This document shows positions 30,174 to 44,802 of a stretch of 64,000 nucleotides of DNA, in pieces. The notes beneath the pieces were generated by a model that ran no database searches, was not told the origin of the DNA, and saw nothing but the letters and a program-made list of their open reading frames with translations. Positions within the stretch are counted from its first letter, which is position 1, and each line of letters begins with the position of its first letter. Location: the NCBI GenBank assembly GCA_008729055.1, contig SDUX01000004.1, positions 5,224,559-5,288,558 of the forward strand, written 5' to 3'. Origin of the DNA: Pyropia haitanensis (Eukaryota > Rhodophyta > Bangiophyceae > Bangiales > Bangiaceae). The position numbers were made by a program, and so were the translations under genes.

Positions 30174-31700
30174 CCGCCGCCGGCGGCCGCGACGGGCGCG
30201 GCGGCGGCGGCGGCGGCGGCGGCACCCTACCGCGGCGGCGCCCCCCCCCGGACCGTTGCGGTGGGCGACATCCACGGCGACCTCGACGCGCTCGTCCGGG
30301 CGCTGACGCTCGCGCGCGTCGTCGACGGTGCCGGCCGCTGGGCGGGCGGCGCCACCGTGCTGGTGCAGGTGGGCGACGTGCTCGACGGCTGGGCCGCCGA
30401 GCGGGAGTGCCTCGCGCTGCTGCTGCGGCTGCAAGCAGAGGCGCCGGCGGTGGGCGGGCGTGTGGTGCTGCTGATGGTGCGTGGTGGGGCCCCGGGGGGG
30501 GGGGGGGGGGGGGGGGGGGCGGGGGAGGGGGGGGGGCGTTGAGGGTGGAGGGTGGATGATTGGGGCTGGGGAGCTGGGGAGGGCTGGCGGGAGGGGGGGG
30601 TCGGGGGGGGGGTCGCTTTCCCGTTGGCGTGTCCAGGTGGGCGGGCGCATGGTCGCACCGTGGCCGGCAGTCGCGCGTGTCGCACAGCGCAGCGGGTAGC
30701 GGCGTCGCGGACGGCGGCCAACTCACACTCACCCCGCGTGGCCGTCCCCGCCAATGGGCACCACGCCGTGGTGGGGCGTGGCGCCGTGCCCATCTTCCGC
30801 CTGGCGTCTGCCTCTGCGTGTGGTTGTTGCGCTCCTCGGCGGCGCGCCCTCCCCCCCCCCCCCCCCCCCCCCCCCCCCAGGGAAACCACGAGCTCGCCAA
30901 CCTCCAAGGCCTGGTGCGCCCCCCCCCCACCCCCCCCCCCACCCCCTCTACGGCGACTGGACGGCCCCCCTCCCCCCCCCCCCCCCGGGTGGCCGCCCTG
31001 GCCCGCCGCCGCCCACTACACCGCCGCCTCCCGCGCCGCGGCGCTCACGCCCGGCGCGCCCCTGCCCGCCACGCTCGCCACCGCGCTGTCGCCCGTCGCG
31101 GTGCTGGGCCGCACGGCGTACATCCACGGCGGCCTGACGCCGGCCGTCTTTCGGCCACCGTGGGCGCGGCCGCTGCTGACGCCGACGCTGTGGGGGCGCC
31201 TGTGGCGCCACGCGGGGGCGGCCGCACGGGCCGCCGCGGCCGACGCGACGCTGGGCAGCTGGGGCGGTGCCGTCGCGGCGTTTGCGGGGGGGGCCGCCGC
31301 GGACGTGCCGTGGTCGCTCGAGGCGGCGCTGTGGGACCGCACCTGGTCGGTGGGCGGCGGCGCGGTCGTTGCGCCGGGGGGGGACTTTGTGCTGGCGGGT
31401 GATGGGGAGGGGGAGGGGGGGGGGGGGGGGGGAGCTCTCCACGACCCGCGCAGTGCGGTGCTGGACAGCGTGCTGGCGGCGGTGGGCGTGGAGCGGCTGG
31501 TGGTGGGCCACACGGTCCAGGCGGGGGGGGTGCGATCCGCGTGGGGCGGCCGCGTCTGGTGTGTCGACACGGGCATGAGCCGCGGGCGGGTGGGCGGGCC
31601 GGTGGAGGTGCTGGAGGTGACGGCGGGGGAGGGGGACGGGGGGGGGGACCGGCTGACCATCCTCCGCGAGCCGCCGCCGCCGCCCGCCGCCGACGCGTGA
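29890..31700 (+). CDS. Shewanella-like (SLP) PPP-family phosphatase, one intron, several homopolymer frame shifts
   Basis: The ATG at 29890 starts an Ala/Pro-rich, transit-like region in frame 1. After a 25-C run (30118-30142) frame 3 gives TVAVGDIHGDL (about 30256-30290) and VLVQVGDVLDGWAAE, then GGRVVLLM. A GTGCGT donor after 30476 and an AG acceptor before 30881 join this to GNHELANLQG, giving the metallophosphatase order GDIHGD, GDxxD, GNHE. Downstream, AYIHGGL, LVVGHTVQ and VWCVDTGMSRG are present to the TGA at 31698-31700. GNHE followed by N-x-x-G and the late VVGHT and DTGM blocks place it with SLP phosphatases, which lie in the chloroplast or cytosol of plants. The usual DRG after GDV is DGW here, so the Arg is missing. 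Two further frame changes occur in poly-C at about 30911-30945 and 30965-30986. Confidence 0.75.
30118..30142. repeat. poly-C tract (25 C) in SLP phosphatase exon 1
   Basis: Run of 25 C that separates the transit-like frame from the catalytic frame of the phosphatase. Confidence 0.75.
30494..30519. repeat. poly-G tract (26 G) in the SLP intron
   Basis: Run of 26 G shortly after the GTGCGT donor, inside the phosphatase intron. Confidence 0.75.
30851..30878. repeat. poly-C tract (28 C) forming the SLP 3' splice-site pyrimidine tract
   Basis: The longest homopolymer in the window, directly followed by AG and the exon that starts with GNHE. It acts as an extreme polypyrimidine tract. Confidence 0.8.
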
Positions 31701-32036
31701 GCGTCGCGTGATGGGCGGTGGCGGCCCGCAAGCCCGCCGGCCACGCGGTGGCAGCGCCAACGTTCAAAGAGTTTGTGGGCACGATGTTCGTTCCGCCGCC
31801 CTGCCTGCTGTGGGCAGCCCCCGAGCAGCGGCTGTCGCGTCGGGTGTCTCCGCCGTCAGCTTCCCCTCGCACGCCTACGACGCGGCAACCACGGCCGGCC
31901 GGCGGACGTGCGGTCTTGGCATCCGTCACCCGTACCACCCCCCTCCTCCAAGTTGGGCTTCCGTCCGTCGCTCGCAACCCCACCCTCTCCCTCCTCCCCA
32001 CCCCCCCCCCGCCAGCCCCCCCCCAAGCAGCGCCAC
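31701..32036. other. convergent spacer, no gene
   Basis: 336 bases between the phosphatase and acyl-CoA oxidase stop codons; nothing recognisable. Confidence 0.5.
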
Positions 32037-34676
32037 TCACAACCGCGCGCGGCTGTTGTGGGCGACCATGTCAAACGCCACGGGCGCGAGCAGCCAGTCT
32101 GGCACGCCGAGGCCGTCGGCGACCCCCCCCAGCCACTCCCCCCCCGCCGCGCCCCCCACCGCGTCCGCCGCGGCGCGGAGGCCCGCCCGCACCGCCGCGG
32201 CGCCCGCCCCGTCGAGCACCCCCGCCCGCACCACCGCCGTGTCTGCGTCGACCGCCGCGGCGGCGGCGGTGCCCGCCAGCACCCGCAGCGCGGGGCGGAG
32301 GGCCGCCGCTACCGACGGCGCGGCCGCGGTGTGGGCCGCCGCCAGGGAGAGCAGCGTGTGGCGGATGTGGAGGCTCGCAACGTCCGCGGCGGCGTCCTGG
32401 TGGGCGGCCGCGGCGGCCCAGGCGGCGGCCGCCGCGGCGGCGCGTGCGTCGGCAGGCGTCGCGGGGGGGGCCCGCCGCCGCTCCGCGGTCGCTGTTGCGG
32501 CCATGTCCGCGGCCAGCCGCCCGAGGAGCACCCGCTGGGCGGCGGCGAGGGCGGTCAGCGCCCACGGCACCGACGAGGCCGCGGCGGGGGAGGGTGGCGG
32601 AAGTGGCAGGGGGGGGGAGGGTGTGTTGAGGTGCGTCAGGGGAGGAGGGAAGGTGCCACTGCGGATGCCGCGGGAGTAGGCCGTGATGCACGCTTTGGCA
32701 ACCTGTTGGTAGAGGACTGTGTGGGGGGTCGAGGGAGACGCACACGGTGACGAGAGCAGCCAGTCCAGTCGCGACAGGCCAGCGGGTAATGGCAAAGGTT
32801 AGAAGCTGCCTGCGGTAGGACCAGCAGCGTGGCGCGCGGGACCCTCTAGAACAGCAGCAACGCCCCAAGCACCATCCCACAACCCCCCCGCCGCCCAGAA
32901 CAACCACTGCATCCGGTACCACACACGCACGCCGCCCGCGTGCGCGCCGGCGGGTCCGGCAACCTCGCCACCTACCATAGTTGTCCCCCTCAAACGTCAG
33001 CGCCACGTCCCAGTCGGCGCGCATGCCGACCACCCGGTTCTCCGCCTTGAAGCCCTGCCCGCCGAGCGCCTCGCGGACGGTCTGGAAGCCCGCCACCACC
33101 CCCCCCGTTACCCCCGCCTTGACCGCCGATGTCAGTGTGTGGAGCCCCCCCCAGGCGGCGGCCCCCCCCTGGCCGCCCACCCCGTCGGCAGCCGCGTAGC
33201 CCATCTCCTTGACCGCCGCCGTCGCGAGCCCGTACACCACCGTCCACGCGACGACCGGCACGACGCGGAGGCGCCAGCCGGGCCAATCGACCAGCCGCAC
33301 CGCCGCGGGCGGCGCCACCGGCGCCACTGCCCCGTCGCCGCCGTCGGTGAGCGCCGCCGCCGCCCCCGCCGGGGGCACAAACGCCCGCCGTCGCAGGCCG
33401 TAGCGCACCGCAATCGCCGCGGCGACGCGGGCGCCCGTGGCGGCCGACGCGGCAATGCCGGCGCGGCCGCCGGTCAGCGCGGCCATAGCCGTCGCAAACA
33501 CCGCGTCCTTGCCGGGCAGGTCGCACGTGTAGGCGCCTGTCGGCGAGACCGTCGCGTGGCGACAGAGGAGCGCGTCGGCGGGCAGCGGCGTCGCGTCAAA
33601 CCAGAGCCGCCCATTGTCCACCCCGTTGAGCCCGCCCTTGGCCCCACAGTCTGCCGTCGTGACGGTCGGCACCGCCGCCCCGCGGTCCGTGCGGATGCGC
33701 ACGAGGAACCCGTGGATGCCCCGGTGGACGCCCCGTCCGGTCGGCAGCGCCAGCGGCGGCGGCGGCGGCGAGCCCGCCACCGCCTGCTCCTCCCCAACCG
33801 GTGGCGTGTACAGCTGCGCAAAGACGACCGCCCAGCGGGCGACGGCGGCGGCCCCCCCAATCCAGTACTTTTGCGCCGCCTCGCCCGGCGTGTCGAGGAC
33901 GTACCCTCCCCCCCTCCCCCCCCCGGCGCGTGCCGCACCCAAACCGCCGTCGTCTCCACCCCCCGCGCGTCCGAGCCGTGCCCCAGCTCCGTCAGCGCAA
34001 AGCAGCCGCGCCACGCGGGCGCCATCCCCTCGATGCGGGGCGCCCACGCGGCCGCCTGCGCGGCGCTGCCCAGCCCCGCCACCGCCGACGCAAACAGCCC
34101 CGCGTGGACGCCCAGGCCAATCGACGCCGAGTAGTCTACCGACGCGAGGCACTCAGAGACGGCGTCGAGGCGGGAGCGCCCCGCCGAGCCTGGGGTGGTG
34201 AGCGTGCCGGCGAGCGCGCCCGCCGCCGCGACCGCGTCGATGCGCGCGGCGGTGCGCGCGCGGGCGGCGGCGGTCGATTCGCCCGACACGAGCCGAAAAG
34301 CTGGGTGGGTGCGGAAGAGGGCAAAGAGCGACGCCCGGAGGGGGTGTTGGGTGTGCGCGAGCGCCGCCGCCAGGGCGGCGGGGTCCAGGGGCGGCAGCTC
34401 CCCCGCCGACGCCGTCGCCGCCCCTGCCACGGCTGCTGCTGCCGCCGACGACGACGACGAGGGGACGAGCGGGGCGGAGGGGGCGCCATGTCGGAGGTGG
34501 GCGCGCACCGCGCCCGCGGCGGTGGCGGCCGCTGCCGCCGCTGCTGGCGGCTTGACTGGCGGCGCGTCGAGGGGGGCGGCGACCGCCATGGCCGCCGCCG
34601 CGCCAACCGACGCGGCCGACGCGGTGGGCGCGGCGGCCGGCTGCGGAGCGGCCGCCGCCGTCACTGGCAGACCCAT
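32037..34676 (-). CDS. ACX: peroxisomal acyl-CoA oxidase (2 exons, one frame break)
   Basis: Model complement(join(32037..32716,32976..34676)), about 790 residues. Exon 1 carries an Ala-rich leader, an N-terminal helical region, the flavin-site block ALTELGHGSDARGVETTA, then YVLDTPGEAAQKYWIGG and VVFAQLY, and ends FEGDNY. The GTAGGT donor after 32976 and CAG acceptor before 32716 join it to VLYQQVAKA, restoring the FEGDNxVLxQQVA motif of acyl-CoA oxidases. Exon 2 is the C-terminal helical domain and ends SRARL, where ARL fits the PTS1 peroxisome signal. The enzyme makes trans-2-enoyl-CoA and hydrogen peroxide in the first step of peroxisomal beta-oxidation. The two halves of exon 1 differ in frame at C-runs near 33905-33925; one added base repairs both the frame and the junction phase. 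The start at 34676 (MGLPVTAAA) is likely but MAVAAPLD at about 34589 is possible. Confidence 0.85.
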
Positions 34677-35914
34677 GCCACCCCAAGTGGGAGGGGGGGG
34701 CGGCGGGGGGGGGGGGGGGGGGGGGTGGGGCTGAGAAGGGAAGGGTGGGTAGGGGGTCGGACGGCGAGACAGGCAGCGGTCGCCAGCAGCAAGTCGTCGG
34801 CAGCAGCGGCACAAGCGCGGCGGGGTGGCACCGTCAAAAGCAAAGGAGCGGCGGACAACCAACGGCGGAGCGTGGGGGGGCGCCCGCGACACGGCGGCCA
34901 CGCCGAGTGGACACGACGGCGGCGCCTGCGAGGCAAACAGGGGATAGTGGGGCAAACGGGACAGGGAGGAGGAGAAAGGAACCGGAGGGGGGAGAGGGAC
35001 CGGCGCGGGGACAAAGGACGCAGACGGGGGGCGGAAAACCCCGCGACGCGACGGCAGCAGCCGGCGGCGGCGGCGGCAGGCTGGCCGGCGGCGGCTGCGC
35101 GACCAGGCACGGCGGGCGGTCGGCTCCGCGCGCGCGGTGGGGGTCCCCCGCACACACCGGTTGGCAAGAGGGTGCTGCGGGTGTTCCAGCGGGGAGCGGC
35201 ACGACAGCGAGGCGGGGGCGGGGCGGGAGGGAAAGCGGCAGGCGGGGGGGGAAGGCCCGGGGACGCCCCCCCTTCTCAGCCGCCCACCCCATCCATAACC
35301 TGCCCACCGTTCGTGCCAGGCGCGCGGGCGACCGAGTGGAAGAAGGACAAGCCGCAGCATCCGCGTGGTGCTCGTCCTGTAGTCTCTTCCCGGATGGAAA
35401 TTTGTCGCACGACAGGACACGTTTCAAAAAAATACATTAATTTCTCTGCGGCCTATCCTCTCTTGAAAGAGTGACTCGTTGGTGCACGTTCCAGGTCAAG
35501 CTATTTAGACAGTCCGAAACTGCGCTGTATGTCGGTACACGAGAAGATGGTACAGTACGCCCTGGTCCGCGGAGGCCGCCCAGCGGACGACTGACGTAGA
35601 CGGCCGGCCGGCCATCTTCGACCAGACAGTCACTTCGTTCGGCACCAGGGAGGGAGCCATCCCCTCTTGGCCACCCCCACCGTGACGTCTGGGGCGACCT
35701 CTTCACTCACCACCCTTCGCCACCGCCGCCCCCGCAGCCGCCACATTCCGTGTTGCACCGGGTGCGAGCAGGGATCGGGGGTAGCGACGGCAGGGCGAGC
35801 GCCGCCGCCGCGTCCGGCGGCGGCGGAACTATGGCCCGCCGCGGCCGCTAGAGTGACTGCTACGCGGCCTCGCGCGCGGCTGGCGGCCCGCAGCGGCGAC
35901 GGCTTTGGTAGTGG

Positions 35915-35949
<35 letters not shown>

Positions 35950-37538
35950 GCGGTCGTGCAAGTCGCATCGCGGGTGCTGCCGCCGCGCGGCTGGCGCGCC
36001 CATGGCGCTCGCCCCCCCTCGCGCACGGCTCTTGTTTTTTTCGTTCTTTTTTGCTCTGTTTTCCAGCCTCCTCGCCTCGCCTCCCGTTCGCGCCCACGAC
36101 CCGGTGCGGCTGCCTGCGCAGCCAGTCGCGCGGGTGAAGCCCGGGGGGGCGTCGCGCCGGGCGCCGCGTCCGACCGCCCCTGGCGCCCCTGACGGCGCGT
36201 CCGCCGCGCTCGCGGCGCGTACGTCGACCTGGCCGCCCGAGTCCCTCCGTTGCCGCTACTGCTCCAGCGCCGCCGCCACCGTCGCTACCATTCCCCGCTG
36301 CCGCGGGCGCCACCCCCCTCCGTATCTCTCTTTCGCAAACCCTAGGAGACGCCCCCACGGTCAGGCCGCGGGCGCACGCCGTGCAAAGCGCAACCCGTCC
36401 CACGCCGCGCGGCTGGGTACATCCCCCCACCCGCGCACGGAGTGGCAGGGCGCCAGAGGGGCACATGTGTTTAGCGAGTGGTGCAGCGCGACAGAAAAGG
36501 GGCGGGACATGTTGGATGGAACGGTACGGACTCGCTCGCGCCTTCCACCCCCACCCCAGCCCCTCCCACCTTGTGCCGCTCCGGCCGCCCAGCCAGTCCA
36601 ATTGTGTTGCCAGCTGACCACCCGTGCTTACGGTGCAGATTTCACGTCAATCGTCTTTCTCCCGCCTATCCCCGCCCCCCTATCTTTCTCGTCTCTGGGG
36701 GTTCATCATCCCCTCACCCCGCCCCTTTGACGGCTTCCCTCTCATTGCGTGCAGCATCCCCCCCAACTCCCTGAATCGACTTCCCCGCCCATTCGCCGGG
36801 CCCATCCACCGGCTCGGGCTGCGCCCCAAATCCCGATGTGGTGAGGAGGGGTTTGACGCCATCTGCATGAGCCACCCCCCCCCCTCTCCGCGGCCGTTTC
36901 CCCTACCACGGCGGCGGGCTCCGAGGCCGCGCCGCCCGACCCCCTCTACGGTGGGCGGGCGAACATGTAAGCCGGGGCCGCCGCACAGCCATGTCGCAAC
37001 GGGCGGCAGCGGGATTGGCGAGGGTCCCTTCCCCATGAGCACCGCCCTACTCCTCTGCCCGTCAGCGATGAAGGGTGGGGTGTCGACGGGAGGGGGGGGT
37101 CGCGGTTTCTTCCCCGGGATGCTCTCCTCGTCGTCGGCCGACATCCGCATCCGTCTCGGGGCGGGAGGGGACGGCGGGTCCCCCCTGCCCACGCTACGGC
37201 ACCCTTCCGCCCCCCCCTGCGGTGGTTCCCTTCTCCTGGCGCCATCCCGTGGCGGGGAGAGTACTCAAGACGGTGGCGGAGGGGCAGCAGTAGGGTAAAT
37301 GGCCTGACGGCGTGTCCTCCCCCCCTATGACCGGTCCCTCCCTCGCGCCTTCCGCGGGGCGGTGTGCGGGAAGCGTGCTCCTGTCGGGGGGCGTCGTTGC
37401 TGAGTAGACGAGGAACCCCCTCCACCCGCTCCTTGCCAACCACCAACCGCGCTCACCCCCCTATTCGGGCGAACCTACATCCACCCCCCCCACTGCCTTG
37501 ACCTGTTCCTGAACGACATCATCGTACGGGTGGCGGCG
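34677..37538. other. long divergent interval without a recognised gene
   Basis: About 2.9 kb between ACX (-) and the PAN-like gene (+). A poly-G run of 21 lies at 34705-34725 next to the ACX start. An AT-rich island at about 35,400-35,560 may be promoter DNA. A plus-strand frame from the ATG at 36002 begins with a hydrophobic, signal-like stretch (LLFFSFFFALFSSLLASPP) but continues as Arg/Pro-rich low complexity; I could not support a gene. The interval 36,600-37,450 also has open frames on both strands without domains. Confidence 0.35.
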
Positions 37539-39112
37539 ATGACCCGCCTGCTCTGCCTATGGCTGGGGGTGATTCTGGCGGTGGCGGTGGTGGCCGCCAG
37601 CGCGGGAGGTGCGGTGGCGGCCGCCGCCCCGCACCCCCGGGTGGTGACTGTCGCGGCGCGGCGGGCGGCGGGCTTCCACGGGGCCACCCTCGCCAACGCC
37701 GTCATCGGCGAGCACTGCGACTGGCCAGGCATGAACGACCACACGAACGGGCGTAGCGCGTCGCCGTCCGATTGCGTCGCCAGGTGCAACGCGGACGCCA
37801 AGTGCACCCACTTTGTGTACCAGTCGCGGCCCGGCGGCGACGGGCAGTGCTACCTCAAGGCCGGCCCGGTAACGGCAGACGAGGCCACCCTGCGTAGCCA
37901 TCGCGGCATCGTCTACACCTGTGGGCTACTGCCCGAGCGACTCGCGTCGATGCTGTCCCGCCAGGCGGACTACGACGACGACGACGATGACTTCGGGCCA
38001 GCGACGGCGCCGACGCCGTCGCCCGTTGCCCAGCCCGCAGGATTTCATGGAGACACCCTCGGCAACGCCGTGATCGGCCACAACTGCGACTGGCCACGCA
38101 TGAACGACTTCATGGACCAGTCGAGCTCAACGCCGCTTGAGTGCCTCTCCTTGTGCAACGGGCAGGCCAAGTGCACCCACTTTGTATACATGAGAACGGT
38201 TGGCAAAAATGGGTGGTGCTTCCTCAAGGAGGGCCCCGTGACGGCGGAGGAGGCCACCCTATGGAGCCCAAGCGACACCGTCTACACCTGCGGGCTGCTG
38301 CCCGGGCGACTCGCGTCGAAACCGTCCCCAACCGCTACTCCCACCCAGACCCCCCCCCCCTCGCCGACGACCCCTCCAACGACGCGACACCGACCGAGAT
38401 CCCACCCTACGAAAATGCTGTCGACGACGCTACCGCCACCGAGACCCCGGCGGACGGCAGCTACTTGCACAACGGTGACAGTCGCAGTGCATCTTGCAAC
38501 ATCCGCGCGGAGGACTGCTTCGACACGAAAGCCGCCATCTCAAGCCGCTACCTCAACCACCGATGCCTGCCGCCGAGAGGCAGCAGCCTCCTCACCGTGT
38601 CCGCCGCCGCCCTCGCCGATGCCTTTGCCGCCATTGAGCGGTACGGCTGCTGCGCGCGCAACGCCGACCGGGCCAAGCTGCTGTCGGTGGCGCGGCTCCT
38701 CGTCGCCAGTGACACGTGCGCGGCGGTGGACGTGGCGCCCCTGCCGGTAGAGGCAGACACGGCCAACGTCACCCACGGCGCCACGGTGGAGTGCCCGCCC
38801 GACGTGCCGCCCATCGACACAAGCATCACCGCACTGGGGGCCCTGGGCGTCCTCTCGGGGGGCCTGGCGGCGGGTGAGCCGGCGGCGGCGCAGACCATCC
38901 GCCGCGACGTACGACCGACGGCTAGAAACTCGTATGTCTACGATTACACCAACCCCGCGGGGTCGATGTGCTGCCAAGACAACATCATGTACGACCGCCG
39001 GGGCTGCTGTCCCGGCTGGTGCTGGTTTGTGTCCGACATCCTGCACTTCTTCGACCTCAACACGTGCTGCACAGGTGTCCTCACGCCCCTTGAGACGTCC
39101 TGCCCGCCCTGA
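37539..39112 (+). CDS. secreted protein with two PAN/apple-like modules and a Cys-rich C-terminal domain
   Basis: The ATG at 37539 starts MTRLLCLWLGVILAVAVVAA, a clear signal peptide. Two similar modules follow, starting GFHGATLANAVIG (residue 45) and GFHGDTLGNAVIG (residue 168). Each has the order CDWPxMND, C-x3-C, CTHFVY, a later Cys before LK, GPVTAxEATL and YTCGLLP, resembling PAN/apple folds that bind proteins or sugars outside the cell. They are joined by an acidic linker (seven Asp in nine residues). After an 11-C run at 38350-38360 the coding frame changes, and the new frame continues with a Thr/Asp/Pro linker and a Cys-rich domain (AEDCFDTKAAISSRYL, YGCCARNADRAKLL, GSMCCQDN, GCCPGWCWFVSDIL, NTCCTG) to TGA 39110-39112. 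One missing C would make a single 525-residue protein. The final domain resembles, in Cys pattern only, the paralogs at 45935 and 58971. Confidence 0.75.
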
Positions 39113-39337
39113 GGCCCGTTCGCAGACCGCGTTCGCAGGAGGCGCACCCCGCAAATCGACGTTCCTATTGGCTGGCGGTTGGCGGCGGGGCCCCGCGGTG
39201 CGGCGCAGCACCTCAACATACGCGGCGATTCCGCGTACGTTGACGGGCTGCGCCGCGCCGCGTCGCATGAGAGTTGGAGCGAGCGAGCAATACTTGTACT
39301 GTTGAATTTCTTGCAGCGTCACTCAATTAGTTTTCAA

Positions 39338-43683
<4,346 letters not shown>

Positions 43684-43926
43684 GGGGGGTGGCAGGAGAG
43701 GGGGCCCACCACGCGCTTGGCATAAGGGTGGCGCGTGTTGGTGTCCTGTCCGCTACCCTATCAATTGTGTGCACGTGCTTTCCTTTGCCAGCGTTGATGC
43801 GCCTCTTGGTGCCTGGCGCGTTGCGAGTGCGGTCGGGTGGCCTGCGGAGATCACCCTCACGCCCCGTGGAAGGCCACCCAGGGTCCGCAACGACAACCCC
43901 CCGCCCACTTCCCCCATCGCGCAATC

Positions 43927-44802
43927 TCAAAAGAACTTGCTCCACCCCCACACCACCACGTCGTCATTCACCAGCACCTCGCGCGTCGCCTTCATCCGCC
44001 CCGTCACCGCAATGTACCGCTCAAGCGCGTCCCAGCCGTGGCCCGCTACAGAAAAGCCCTTGTAGTGCCCCGCGGCGGCAACGACGTGGCGGAGCTTGGG
44101 GATCAGGTCGCAATCGAGGGCGCTGACCCAGGGCCCGACCAGGAACGGCCCGCCGCCCGCCTCGAGCACCCCATTCACCGCGGCGAGGGCGGCCTCCAGC
44201 GCCGCCACCCGCGCCGCCTCCTCCCCCGCCTCCTTGTTCTTCATCAGCCGCGCAAACGCGCCAAAGACGCCGCCGACCGCGGCAGCCACGGCCGGGTCAG
44301 CCGCCGCGAGTGGCGCGAACAGGGAGCCCGCCGCCGACGCGTCGCCCAGCGTGTCCACGTACGAGAGGATCTCCCCCGAGTCGGTCAGCGTGCGGCCGTC
44401 GTGGACAAAGACCGGCGTGCTGCCCGCGTCCGTGAGGGCGAGGAACGAGGCGGGCTTGTTGGCCAGGTCCACCGTGACCACCTCCATGGGCACCCCTTTG
44501 AGCGCCGCCGCGAGCAGCACCTTTAGCGAGAAGGGGCAGTCCCCAACAGACGACCCGTCGGGGCCCGCCTTGACGTACACGACGCCCGTGGCGGGCGGCG
44601 ACTCAACTGCCGACATGGTCGCCGCCGACCGCCCGCCGGGGAGGCGACGCGCGCCCGCCACACGCCGCGGAGGCGGCGCCGCCGCCGGCGACGGCAGGGG
44701 GGACCCAAACGCCCGTCGCAGGGACAACGTGCCGCTGCCCCGCAGGTGGCCGACGGCGGCAGCAGCCACCAGCGGGGCGGGGGTAAACGCGGGGAAGCTC
44801 AT
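43927..44802 (-). CDS. DHAR: dehydroascorbate reductase (GST superfamily), probably plastid targeted
   Basis: 291 residues in one exon from the ATG at 44802 (MSFPAFTPAPLVAAAA). The first 75 or so residues look like a transit peptide (Ala/Arg/Ser-rich, few acidic residues). VVYVKAG and SSVGDCPFSLKVLL follow, with the catalytic Cys at residue 89 in CPFS, the DHAR active-site motif. Then VDLANKPASFL, GSTPVFVHDGRTLTDSGEIL (the thioredoxin-fold glutathione site with cis-Pro) and a C-terminal helical domain including GPFLVGPWVSALDCDLIPKL. DHAR regenerates ascorbate from dehydroascorbate with glutathione. Conserved residues are present, so activity is likely. A second in-frame Met (MSAVESPP, about residue 69) could give a cytosolic form. 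A CCAAT box on the minus strand lies near 44,930, about 130 bases upstream. Confidence 0.92.
   Translation of the reverse strand: MSFPAFTPAPLVAAAAVGHLRGSGTLSLRRAFGSPLPSPAAAPPPRRVAGARRLPGGRSAATMSAVESPPATGVVYVKAGPDGSSVGDCPFSLKVLLAAALKGVPMEVVTVDLANKPASFLALTDAGSTPVFVHDGRTLTDSGEILSYVDTLGDASAAGSLFAPLAAADPAVAAAVGGVFGAFARLMKNKEAGEEAARVAALEAALAAVNGVLEAGGGPFLVGPWVSALDCDLIPKLRHVVAAAGHYKGFSVAGHGWDALERYIAVTGRMKATREVLVNDDVVVWGWSKFF

Noticed and set aside
27987..30650. 887-codon frame on the minus strand
   Set aside because: It spans the antisense of the ankyrin array, an intergenic stretch and the antisense of the phosphatase; compositional only.
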